Shown here: piece after piece, positions 1-10,386 of the stretch
Numbering within the stretch: the first letter of the stretch is position 1
Layout of the letters: each line of letters opens with the position of its first letter
DNA from: Triglochin maritima
Taxonomy: Eukaryota > Streptophyta > Magnoliopsida > Alismatales > Juncaginaceae
Length of the DNA: 64,000 bases
Direction of reading: 5' to 3'
Assembly (NCBI GenBank): GCA_963682175.1
Contig: OY821786.1
Span: 26,868,501-26,932,500, forward strand
Translations under genes and position numbers: made by a program
Notes under the pieces: model-generated
Databases searched by the model: none
Told to the model about the DNA's origin: nothing
The model's input: only the letters and a program-made list of their open reading frames with translations

Positions 1-1289
1 GGAGGTGTGTAGACTCTGGTTTGTTCGAAGGCAAGTGGGAAAAGAGGGGAAGAAGTTGTGATTACACTAAACTAGACTAACTACACTAAACGAGTAAGCA
101 TCAAGCAAGGAAAATGAAAGCGAGGGAAATTGAAAGCTGGAAATCAGAAATGGAAAACCCCTAAGGGGTGGAGTGTGTGCACACATGTAAAAAGATGGTG
201 AAGAATGTATTCTATAGAAACAAATGTAGGTAGTGTTTTCATGCATATGAAGTGTCTAAAGATTATGGCAAAACCTATCAATCCATTCACTAACCAAGTT
301 GATTAACATTCATATACACAAGTTGGTTATTTCAGAACATAAACAAGCATGTGAGGTGTCTAAGATGTGTCGCAAAACCCATCAAGTGTAGTATTCTACT
401 CTAACAAGCAAGCATATATTCACATTTATCAACACAATCAAAATATAAAGCATTCATATCCATTATTTAATGCATGTATGAACATCATCTCCACCCCAGA
501 GGGTGATGGATCTACTCACTACACATTACTCTAACAATTAAACTAAAGAAGAAAAGAAACATTCTTACTACTTTAGCCTAGAATCAAAGAAATAAAACTA
601 AGCTAAGCATGCATAAGGAAACAACATAAGAAAAAAACAATGGAAAAATTATTTTATTAGATGACTCACATTGAAGGTAGCATTCTTCTACACCTTGAAA
701 TTTTTCTCCAAGGCTTACTCCAAGTAGAGAGAATGCCACGAAGCAATGGGTAATTACAATAGTAGGTGAAGAGTTCTATTTATAGCCATAGAAAAATGTA
801 ATCCGGGAGAATCCCCCGGTATGGGACCACAAAATACCAGAAATAGACTAAATACACACTAATACACGTGCCACATAAATCTTAGCGGATCCGGACCAAA
901 AGTGACCGCCGATTAGCGGTCTTGGACCGCTAATTAGCCATCTACAGTATTCGGATCACTCAGGATTTTCTTCTGAGCTTTTCTGGATGTCTTGGGTGGT
1001 ATTTGATGCATCTACTTCTCTTGCTGGAGCTCCGACCTGAATAGAATTGCCTAAATACTCCCCATGATGGTGTGAAGTATTCTTGTTTGCTCATTGGTCC
1101 TTCGATCTTGCATCTTAGTCCTTGAGTCTGTTAACTCAGTCTTTTTTCATGCTTTTAGGTCCTTTTATGCCTCTTCTCTTCAAACCTATTTATTTCTGAA
1201 ATTCAAACATAAAACTTGTCACATAGCATTGTTTAGGTGAAAGATAATGGATATAAGATACAAATATAAGCATGAAATGATGTCAATCA
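1..1289 (-). repeat. Element 1 3' LTR (truncated by window edge)
   Basis: This nearly matches 8563-9848 throughout, with only scattered substitutions. It ends in tcaatca at 1283-1289, the inverted complement of the tgattga that opens the other LTR. It contains the reverse-complement TATA (ctatttatag near 777-786) and the subfamily U3 palindrome pair near 903-940. Confidence 0.92.
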
Positions 1290-1330
1290 AATACCCCCAC
1301 ACCTAACTTTTGCTAGTCCCGAGTAAAACA
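1290..1330 (-). promoter_or_regulatory. 3' polypurine-side junction and conserved hairpin of element 1
   Basis: Immediately inside the 3' LTR the plus strand reads aatacccccacacc, i.e. a G-rich tract on the element sense strand where the polypurine primer for plus-strand synthesis is expected. Next comes an imperfect hairpin at 1308-1328 (arms ttttgct and gagtaaaa around tccc). The same arrangement follows the 3' LTR in element 2 (32255-32275), element C (47371-47391) and, as a perfect 9-bp stem, element 3 (57431-57451). Confidence 0.6.
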
Positions 1331-1840
1331 AAGAAAGAGAAAAGCATACGAAAAACAAGAAATCCTAACTCACTTTCGTAGGAATCACAATTGCACATAG
1401 CACGTGTAACAAGCCGTTAAACCTCCTTGTCGCCAAGGAGGAGGAGTGTTGTCTCCTGTGGGTTTTCAGCGGATACACCCACAAAATCCGAACAAAGATG
1501 CATTATTCAATATAGCTACACGACTCCTTGACTCATTTTTGTCGATCATTGGACGCGGAAATACTACGGGCCGACTCTATATATGTAATCAGTCCACACA
1601 CTTAGCCTAATGAATCATTCCTGAAAGTTAATTAAGGACTTAAGTGCAAGACATGGACAACCTCAACATCCTCAAGTGATACAAAGTGTAAGGTCCATTA
1701 AGGTTCTTATTTGACCTTTTTTTATTTTTTTCCTTTTTTTCTTATTTTTTGTCTGGAGCATTATATTGGTTGGTGTTTGATTCTCCCAGGGTCAGGTTTC
1801 GTACATCATTGCCTATGAGGACTTACACTATCACGTACAC
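1331..1840 (-). other. Conserved 3' non-coding block of element 1 (part 1)
   Basis: There is no credible reading frame. The stretch 1362-1437 is strongly conserved with 32324-32400, 47424-47490 and 57478-57543, including the run cctaactcactttcgt. A pyrimidine tract at 1715-1755 is A/G-rich on the element sense strand. The block continues at 3243 after the inserted solo LTR, as shown by uninterrupted versions at 32237-33330 and 47353-48398. Confidence 0.7.
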
Positions 1841-3242
1841 TGATTGACATCATTTCATGCTTATATTTGCATCTTATATCCATTATCTTTCACCTAAACA
1901 ATGCTACATGACGAGTTTTATGTTTGAATTTCAGAAATAAATAGGTTTGAAGAGAAGAGTCATAAAAGGACCTAAAAGCATGAAAAAAGACTGAGTTAAG
2001 AGACTCAAGGACTAAGATGCAAGATCGAAGGACCTGAATGTAAGATTGAAGGACCAATGAGCAAACCAGAATACTTCACACCATCATGGGGAGTATTTTG
2101 GCAATTTTATTCGGGTCGGAGCTCCAGTAAGCAAAGTAGATGCATCAAAGACCACCAAAGACATCCAGAAAAACCCCGAAGAAAATCTAGCGGGATCTGA
2201 ATCATATAGACCACCAATTGGCGGTCCAAGACCGCTAATTGGCGGTCTGTTTTGGCCTGAATCCGATAAGATTTTGGTGGGTCGCGTATTAGTGTGTACT
2301 TAGTCTATTTCTGGTATTTGTTTAGTCCCATATTGGGGGATTGTCCCGGATTACCTTTTTCTATGGCTATAAATAGAACTCTTCACCTTTTATTGTAATC
2401 ACCCATTGCTTGGTGGCATTCTCTCTACTTGGAGTAAGCCTTGAAGCAAAACTCAAGGTGGAGAAGAGTGCTACCTTCAATGTGAGTCATTTTTAATAAA
2501 ATAATTGTTCTTAGTTTCTTTTAATCTTGTCTTTTAATTTTTGCATGGTTCTTTAGTTTTATGTCTTTTAGTTAAATTCTTGTTTAGTCTTTCTATAATT
2601 AGGTTAAGCATGTCTTCTTTCCTTAGTATAAATGTTAGTTTAAATATGTGTGAGTAGTTCCATCCCCTTTGGGGGTGGAGTAGATGTGTGTACATGTTAT
2701 GTAGATGGTATGAATGCTAGATATTATTGTTTGTGAGAGATATTAGTATGCTTGCTTGAATTAATAAGAACTTTACTTGATGGTTTCTGCCATAGTTAGG
2801 TACATTCCATGATCGTTATGTTCTTCATAACAACCTTGCATTGCTCATATTATTCACCTAGGTTAGTGTTGTAAATGATAAGTCTTGCCATTAGGTACTT
2901 CTTATGCATTAACAAACACTAACTAAACTTGAGCTTCTTGTATGCATTCACCACACTTATTTCATGTGCACACACACACTCTACCCCTCAGGGGTTTTCC
3001 ATTCCTGAGTTCTATCTTCCTTCATTAGTTGCTTAGTTTAGTTTGTTTTGTGATTTCAATTCATCCTTTCTAGTTTACTAGTTTAGATTAGTGTAGTTTA
3101 GTGTAATCAATCTTTCTCTCCTTTCTTTCCCACTCGCCTTCTCACAAACCAAAATTCGACACACCTCCCTGTGGATCGACCCGTATTTGCCACCGCTTCA
3201 ACGCGGTCGTGCACTTGCGGTTAATATAAAACGAATCAATCA
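1841..3242 (+). mobile_element. Solo LTR inserted in element 1, opposite orientation
   Basis: This begins tgattgacatcatttc and ends acgaatcaatca, giving TGATTGA/TCAATCA termini. It is the reverse complement of an element-1-type LTR (compare 1190-1289 with 1841-1945). It is flanked by a perfect 5-bp target duplication tacac (1836-1840 and 3243-3247), so it integrated as a full element and then lost its interior by LTR-LTR recombination. A TATA box (tataaata) lies at 2368-2375. A pair of near-palindromes built on gaccgcCAATTggcggtc lies at 2208-2249. Empty-site versions of the locus are visible in element 2 near 32805 and element C near 47885. Confidence 0.95.
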
Positions 3243-4313
3243 TACACCTTCCCTCAAATCTCCACATAAGGCGATCCCTACCACCTGTGTAACGGGAGTT
3301 TGGTCGGTGCATCCTAAGTCAGATGACTCGAGAGCACCCGGAACAAAGTCCCCTCAGACCTACTTTCCCGAGTGATAGGAGCCGTGCGAGAAGAGAGAAC
3401 ACCTAGTCACTTATTTCTTATCTACACATGACCAAAACCCCTACACTTAATGTTTGACAACAAGATTTAAAGGGTCCTTGACTACAGCAAATTTCCTTAT
3501 ATTAACCGACACGAATTATAGACTCACTAGGTTCAGAGTGGACTTCTTTAAATGTTTGAGTATTGAAACCCTATGATTACTCGCCCCCGGAGGGAAAACC
3601 GGGGTGCATCCTAACGACTCGATAAGACCTAAAGCCAGTAAACTAGATATCCTAATGCATCATGTTCAAGACAATTTTGGGAGCTTTCTTTTTACTTTAC
3701 CTCTCAACGGTTTTGCACATCCTAAACACACGCAAAATATTTTCTTTGGCAAACACATAAAGATTTCGAAAGAAATGTGAAAATTTTAAAGCACTAGACA
3801 AGCAAAAGAAGACAAGTCACCCAAGGATCATAACAAGCAGATATATCAATATTAAATGCAGCACACTAACATGACCCTATCAACACACACAAAAGAAAAC
3901 AAAATCTAAGGAAAAAGACTCGACTATGTACACACGTAAAACACCCTCGCACACCTACTTCATGCATTGTCCTCAATGAATGTGAGCATGAAATTACATG
4001 GATTTATGCATGAAAAGAAAAGATCTCACCAACGTGAAGTACAACAGGAAGTTCATGGTTATGTTGATGGACACAAACTTGAATTCCCTCAAAACCTGTG
4101 AGATGCTAAAGAAGGGATACAAACACGTGAAAGAAATGGGGCCCAAGTACACAAGGGTTGGGTCCCACAACAATCAATGCTCGCTCATAGAGTCTTTTAT
4201 TACTCTCTTTTTTTCTTCTTTCTTTCTTTCTTTCTTTTTTTTTTATTTTTTTTCTTTTTTTTGAATTTGTACAAGATATATACATCAACAAAGATATTCT
4301 CATAATCATTTGG
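3243..4313 (-). other. 3' non-coding region of element 1 (part 2)
   Basis: This is collinear with 32810-33850 in element 2 and 47890-48398 in element C, and no frame is conserved between copies. A tract of about 65 nt at 4196-4262 is almost pure pyrimidine (A/G on the element sense strand) and begins just after the Gag-protease stop. Element 2 has a similar tract in the same place (33765-33830). Short open frames here are not supported as genes. Confidence 0.6.
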
Positions 4314-7300
4314 TCAAGGAACATCAAATGAGAACATCGAGTTATGAGGACCAGGGACTTGCCGAGATGGGCAAACTTCACTGGTACTCTGAGGTGTCAT
4401 GAGAGGTGAAAGGTCAAAGCTGAAAGGCTCGAACCCCTCACGATATTGGTTGGGTGTAGGCAACATGAAAGAGTGAAGTTGTGTTACCTCACTAGGGTTT
4501 AGTTGCTCATCGAACAAAACCCTCCAACCAATAGGTGGGTGCATCGGAATGAGTTCCTCAAGCTCATTCGATGGATGCAGCAGACCTGCATCACTAAGAA
4601 TGGGGCTTCTCCCCAAGTCATCCAACAACGACCTCCCATCATCATTTATATCATCAAGCATAAGCTGGATCGTAGGTGGGTCATTGTTGGAGTCAATCTG
4701 AAGCTCAAAGGGCTCAATAGCCCTAGGAAACGGGTGACAATACCTTCTGGAATGGGCATATGATGAGGTGTGTCTCCCTCACTAATGGTCTCAACTGAAC
4801 CATGCAACGAACACTCCCTTTGGACATTCATGTTTGATGTCAGCTCACTCTGTTGCATTGCAAAGATAGGCAATGAGTTTTCGCTGGGCCCACAAACATT
4901 CTCAACGGAATGCATTTGTGTTAGGTGTGTTAGTTGATTTTGGGGTGCTTTCTCTAATTGGCGGATGAGACTGAGATTTGAAGGTTGATCCATGGGTTCC
5001 TGTTGCCTACCAGAGTTGAACACATGAAACTCTTCACTCATGTTACCGAATGAGAGCTTCATGAGACCATTTCTACAATTAATTAAAGCATTGGAGGTTG
5101 CAAGAAATGCTCTACCCAAAATCAAAGGTATTTGAGAGTGGGTGTCTAGAACAGGATTGGTATCGAGGATGACAAAATCGACTGGAAATATAAAATCTCC
5201 AACTTTGATAAGCACGTCCTCGATAATCCCCTTTGGAATACGAATGGATCTATCCGCCAATTGGAGGGTGATCTTAGTTGGTTTCAATTCTCCCAAGTTC
5301 AACTGTTGATAAACAGAAAATGGGAGGAGGTTGACCGTCGATCCTAAATCAAGCAATACATTACTCATGCTAGTGTCCCCTATCGTACACTGAATAGTTG
5401 GACACCCAAGGTCCTTGTATTTTGTATAGTTGCGATTGGACAAAAGTGAGCTTACATTCGCAGCCAGGAATGCTTTCTTAGGAATATTGGTCTTCCTCTT
5501 GGTTGTGCAGAGATCTTTTAACACTTTGGCATATTGAGGTATTTGTTGGATGACATCCAGCAAGGGGATGTTAACCTTCACTTGCTTAAACACCTCTAAC
5601 ATCTTATCCATTGTGTAACTCTGTTTTTTGGTTAACCTACTGGGATAGGGATCTTTTGGCAGGTAGGTTTTCTGCGGTGCCAGAGAAGGAGGCGTTGGTG
5701 TATTACCCTCACCCTCAGCCTCTTCTTCACCACCATTCCTACTGAGGGGCTGCATAGATGGTGGTGGTGGCAAGGAAATGTGATTGTCAACCTGTTTTCC
5801 AGTCCTTAAGATTACAATGGCATTGACATGGTGAACAGGTTCCTCCACATGATTCACTTGCCATCCCCGAGGTACCACATTCTCATTTTGCATGTGTTGT
5901 TGCTGGTACATGCAGGGGTTAGCCTCAGGCTGGCTAGGCAGAGACCCTCTCTCTCTTTCATGTACAGACTGAGCCAGTTGGCCCATCTGAAGCTCAAGAT
6001 ATTTGATGGTCTGCTGATTTGAAGTGAGAACTTGACTTGTGGTTGACATAAAAAACTTCATTGAGTTTTCAAGTCCACGAGTCAAGGTCTCAAGTGAATT
6101 GAATCGGGTTTCCATATTGTTGGAATTTGGGAAACCCGATTGATTGGTTATTTGAGCTTGGGGTGGCTGATAAGATTGTGCATGCATGGGAGGTTGGTGT
6201 GGTTGGTTAGGTGGTAGAGATGAGTTTGAAGGACCACCCGGGGCACTATTTTGGTTCCATGAAAAATTTGGGTGGTTACTCCATTCGGGATTATAAGATG
6301 ATGAGTATGGGTCATTCCTAGTCCTATCATAGATGGCGCTGACATGTTCCATCTCAGGAGGAATGGACGCACACTCTCTTTCTACACGACCTATCCTACC
6401 ACATGAATGACAGGGAACTGGACCAGATGTGGACATGTGAGGTGCACCTTGTTCGTTTTGGAGCTTAATCGAATCCATACGACGCATTAAGGCCACCATG
6501 CGTACCTCGGTGTCCGTAGTGGTATCGACAGCAAATGCGGCACCCGATCTAGTCGAGTTTGCATTCGCGATCCTCGCTCCTATGCTAGATGATGCAGGTG
6601 GTTCCCTCCCACTCTCCCATTGCATGGTTTTCTCAGCGAGGTCTTCTAGGAAAACCCATGACTCTCTTTCATCCTTTCCTAAGAACTCTCCTTGACACAT
6701 TGACTCAAGGAGCGTTCAGGACGGGATGTGAAGACCCTCGTAGACAATCTGACAAAGGCGCCACAACTCGATACCATGGTGAGGGCATGAGGACAGTAGC
6801 TCCTTGAATCTCTCTAAATATGCATGAAATGTTTCGATCTCAAGTTCATAGAACGAATTGATTTCGTTCCTCAATTTTTAAGTCCGATGATTTGGAAAGT
6901 ACTTTTGAGAAATGCAGATTGAAATTCATCCCAAGTCCTAAAGACATTCGCCTGGGTTCTGCACAACCACTTCTTGTCATCATTCTTTAGTGCAGAAGGG
7001 ACAGGACTAACCTAAGTTGTTGCAGCTTTCACATAGCACAGACCTCCTCAAATTCCCTGAGAAAGATATAGGGGTCACCCTTCCGAGTGAAGTGAGGGAG
7101 CATGGAAATAAACTGAGGCTTAACCTCAAAGTGGTTCCCATTTGCCTCTGGCAATACGATGCATGAGGGTAGAGCGGTACGGCTCGGGTAGCATCGATCA
7201 CGTAGAGGTATAGGAGCCACAACAGGAAGAATAGCAAGCACAGGTGGAACAGGTGGGTCCAGCAACTGCTCCTCCTCACGGAAATGAGCAGTCATTGAAC

Positions 7301-7379
7301 GCGGACTATGTGCAACACGAGAGGAGGGAGGCGTCGAGAAATCGACTACCGAAGCGGGATTGACGACGCGCCTCGTCAA
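4314..7379 (-). pseudogene. gag-pro: gag-protease polyprotein of element 1 (frame-broken)
   Basis: Encodes the retrotransposon capsid/nucleocapsid and its maturation protease. The Gag N-terminus is at 7029-7379 (includes SCIVLPEANG and FLREFEEVC). The Gag middle at 6700-7028 is out of frame. A 684-codon frame at 4646-6700 holds Gag C-terminus, zinc knuckle and protease. A frameshift near 4720 moves the tail into 4314-4661, ending FDVP. The knuckle (residues about 97-110) is CHSCGRIGRVEREC, with the usual His replaced by Arg. The retropepsin (about 440-545) has the motif LLDLGSTVNLLP and a downstream ILGRAFLAT. The DLG triad, rather than DTG or DSG, is usual for Athila/Tat proteases. No RT follows. 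The roughly 115-residue tail after the protease is shared with element 2 and has no function I recognise. Confidence 0.88.
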
Positions 7380-8466
7380 ACGGCCACTCTCGTCTCGTGT
7401 CTACACAAGCATGCACAAAGGTGCACACACAAACCCAAACCTTTTTTTTTCAAAATAAAGAATGTGCGTAGAAGAGAAGACGGAGGGACACAAAAGAGAG
7501 GGAATGACTCAGGAGAGAAGGAAGAAGTCCTTATGCTACGACAGGTGGGTACAGGTAGAACCACACAAGCAAACAAGGCTCAAACAGTCCTAAGGTCGCT
7601 ATAGGTCCTTACAGCTAGACGACGCCTAACTGCGAGGTCACACGGCCTCAACACGCCTCACCTCCCTACGAAGAGGACCACAAAGCCCAGCAAGTGAGTC
7701 AAGATCCGGAGATCTCGTCTCTCCTACTATCGACAGAGTGGGCAACGCTGACCAGGCCATGACGGTCGGGACCGGATCACTCTCCTAATACGCCCGAAAT
7801 CCTTATGGCCAACGTATACTTGATTTTAAAATTAGGCTCTTGATTAGTGTTTTTTTTTGGGCGAAGGAAAGGGTGATGAAATCCCCCACCTTATCTTATA
7901 TGGGACAACCCCTCCTTAGTAGCGTTTTGGAGTCCTAATCTAACAATCAACTCTCCAAACAAACGCTCAACTCACACTTGTTGCAATGCACTTCCTACTA
8001 ACTAATGCATGTTCATACAAAATGCATGAATGAGAGTAGGAAATACGTACCTCGCACCAGCGCTCAGCAACTAAAAGTAAAGCAAAAAGAAAAAAGACAA
8101 TCTACGTGCCTAAGTTGAGCACATGATGCATGACCTAAACAAGAAATAATGCCTAATCCTTTTCTTTGGGTTTTAAGGTCCAAGTTGCTTAAAGGGAGAT
8201 TGATTATTGATCTGGGAGCAATCTAATAGTCAGAACATGCGAAATCGAGTCCCAGATCACTACTTCAGTTATAGCAACACTCCACAGAAATATAGAGGTG
8301 AAATGAGATTACCAGACCGCCAATTGGCGGTCTTGGAGTCTCAGATCGCCTCCAAACTTCACCAGATGCTTCCTCTTCCCAATGTGAGTCTCCTGAAACA
8401 AAGAAAACTACAAAACACAAATTAAATCCACTCAAATCGTCCAAACCAGAGTCTGGACTGACACCT
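7380..8466 (-). other. Long 5' leader of element 1
   Basis: About 1.1 kb lies between primer site and Gag without a convincing ORF. Two blocks are conserved with the other elements: 7577-7800 (matching 37207-37430, weaker in 61275-61440) and 7868-7900, the gggtgatgaaatcc block (also at 37501 and about 61640). The position between PBS and gag, and conservation without coding capacity, suggest RNA-level functions such as packaging. That role is inferred. Confidence 0.65.
8314..8333. promoter_or_regulatory. 20-bp perfect palindrome in element 1 leader
   Basis: AGACCGCCAATTGGCGGTCT is a perfect 20-bp palindrome about 134 nt downstream (element sense) of the PBS. The identical 20-mer occurs in the leader of element 2 at 38002-38021, and near copies lie in the U3 regions of this LTR family (903-940, 2208-2249, 9463-9502, 46966-46983). 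Confidence 0.8.
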
Positions 8467-8483
8467 CCCCGGCAACGGCGCCA
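8467..8483 (-). other. Primer binding site, tRNA-Asp, element 1
   Basis: The plus strand reads ccccggcaacggcgcca, the 3' end (with CCA) of plant tRNA-Asp(GUC), so the element sense strand carries its complement. Six bases separate it from the 5' LTR, which starts at 8490. This fixes the minus orientation of the element. Confidence 0.93.
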
Positions 8484-8489
8484 AAAACT

Positions 8490-9848
8490 TGATTGAACGT
8501 TTTAAAATAACCGCAAGTGCACGGCCACGTTGAAGCGGTGGCAAATACGGGTCAATCCACAAGGAGGTGTGTAGACTCTGGTTTGTTCGAAGGCAAGTGG
8601 GAAAAGAGGGGAAGAAGTTGTGATTACACTTAACTAGACTAACTACAGTAAACGAGTAAGCATCAAGCAAGGAAAACGAAAGCGAGGGAAATTGAAAGCT
8701 GGAAATCAGAAATGGAAAACCCCTAAGGGGTGGAGTGTGTGCATATGTAAAAAGATGGTGAAGAATGCATTATATAGAAACAAATGTAGGTAGTGTTTTC
8801 ATGCATAGGAAGTGTCTAAAGGTTATGGCAAAACCTATCAATCCATTCACTAACCTAGTTGATTAACATACATATACACAAGCTGGTTATTTCAGAACAT
8901 AAACAAGCATGGGAGGTGTCTAAGATGTGTCGCAAAACCCATCAAGTGTAGTATTCTACTCTAACAAGCAAGCATACATTCACATTTATCAACACAATCG
9001 AAATATAAAGCATTCATGTCCATTATTTAATGCATGTATGAACATCATCTCCACCCCCGAAGGGGGATGGATCTACTCACTACACATTACTCTAACAATT
9101 AAACTAAAGAAGAAAAGGAACATTCTTACTACTTTATCCTAGAATCAAAGAAATAAAACTAAGCTAAGCATGCATAAAGAAACAACATAAGAACAAGACA
9201 ATGGAAAAAAAATTATTAGATGACTCACATTGAAGGTAGCATTCTTCTACACCTTGAGATTTTGCTCCAAGGCTTACTCCAAGTAGAGAGAATGTCACCA
9301 AGCAATGGGTAATCACAATAGTAGGTGAAAAGTTCTATTTATAGCCATAGAAAAAGGTAATCCGGGACAATCCCCCGGTATGGGACTACAAAATACCAGA
9401 AATAGACTAAATACACACCAATACACGCGCCACATAAATCTTAGCAGATCCGGACCAAAAGTGACCGCCAATTAGCGGTCATGGACCGCTAATTTGCAGT
9501 CTACAGTGTTCGGATCGCTCTGGATTTTCTTCTGGGCTTTTCTGGATGTCTTTGGTGGTATTTGATGTATCTACTTCACTTGCTGGAGCTCCGACCCGAA
9601 TAGAATTGCCTAAATACTCCCCATGATGGTGTGAAGTATTCTTGTTTGCTCATTGGTCCTTCGATCTTGCATCTTAGTCCTTGAGTCTCTCAACTCAGTC
9701 ATTTTTTATGCTTTTAGGTCCTTTTATGCCTCTTCTCTTCAAACCTATTTATTTCTGAAATTCAAACATAAAACTCGTCACGTAGCATTGTTTAGCTGAA
9801 AGATAATGGATATAAGATATAAATATAAGCATGAAATGGTGTCAATCG
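8490..9848 (-). repeat. Element 1 5' LTR
   Basis: 1359 bp, starting tgattgaacg; the outer end is tcaatcg at 9842-9848 (canonical tcaatca with the last base changed). The TATA box reads tatttata on the plus strand at 9336-9343. U3 palindromes gaccgcCAATTagcggtc (9463-9480) and ggaccgctaatttgcagtc (9484-9502) lie 120-160 bp upstream of it. It is very similar to the left LTR. Confidence 0.93.
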
Positions 9849-10386
9849 ATGTTCGTAGTTTTTGTTCAATTATAATCAAATTTCAAGTTACCCCCTTTAA
9901 TTATCGCTCACCCTTTGACATCCATAAAAATTATAAGATTTAAGCATTGAATTGTGGATGTCTTGTAATGAAGTTGCTCCCCTTAAATGTTGCACTTCAT
10001 TACACTAAGAAAATGATATTCAATAAGCTCCTCCTATCAATATGAATATGATTTTTCAATTAAGTTCATTTTTAATTATCCCCTATTAACATCAAGCAAA
10101 TATTATAATTAAGCATGTGATGTTTAAGTTCCCCCTATTGACATCCATTTACAAATTTGACATTTAATCAATGGATGTTATTCAAATTTCAAGATATGCA
10201 ATGAATGAATATATGATTTGTCAATTAAGCATATAAAATCATAGACTAGAACCAATTTATTGAAAAATTGAGAGGATAATAAATTATACCCACTTTGAAA
10301 CATGAATTGATTCTATACTTCATTTGGTGATGCAACCGGCGTTGAATTTGACTCTTAAGCTTACCCGGTCACCACCGATCACCTCT
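9849..10386 (-). other. AT-rich internal copia sequence without a recognisable gene
   Basis: Short near-repeats around the word gacatccat occur, and a CCCCC-containing motif recurs (near 9890 and 10132). No continuation of copia pol (integrase or RT) can be read in any frame, although pol would be expected here in an autonomous element. The interior may have been replaced or deleted. Confidence 0.4.

Larger units (their letters stand above)
1..9848 (-). mobile_element. Element 1: Gag-protease-only LTR retrotransposon (tRNA-Asp primed)
   Basis: Long direct repeats at 1-1289 and 8490-9848 flank a region coding for Gag and protease on the minus strand. The primer binding site lies left of the right-hand repeat, so the right copy is the 5' LTR and the left copy the 3' LTR. 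The left LTR is cut by the window edge (about 73 bp missing), so the target duplication cannot be checked. The whole element lies inside a copia element whose internal region resumes at 9849. No RT, RNase H or integrase is found in the 7.2-kb interior, which also contains a later solo LTR. Athila/Tat-type Ty3/gypsy affinity is inferred from the Gag, the DLG-type protease and the tRNA-Asp PBS. Confidence 0.9.

Noticed and set aside
1..9848. Autonomous Athila-type element
   Set aside because: No RT, RNase H, integrase or env-like frame was found on either strand, even allowing frameshifts.
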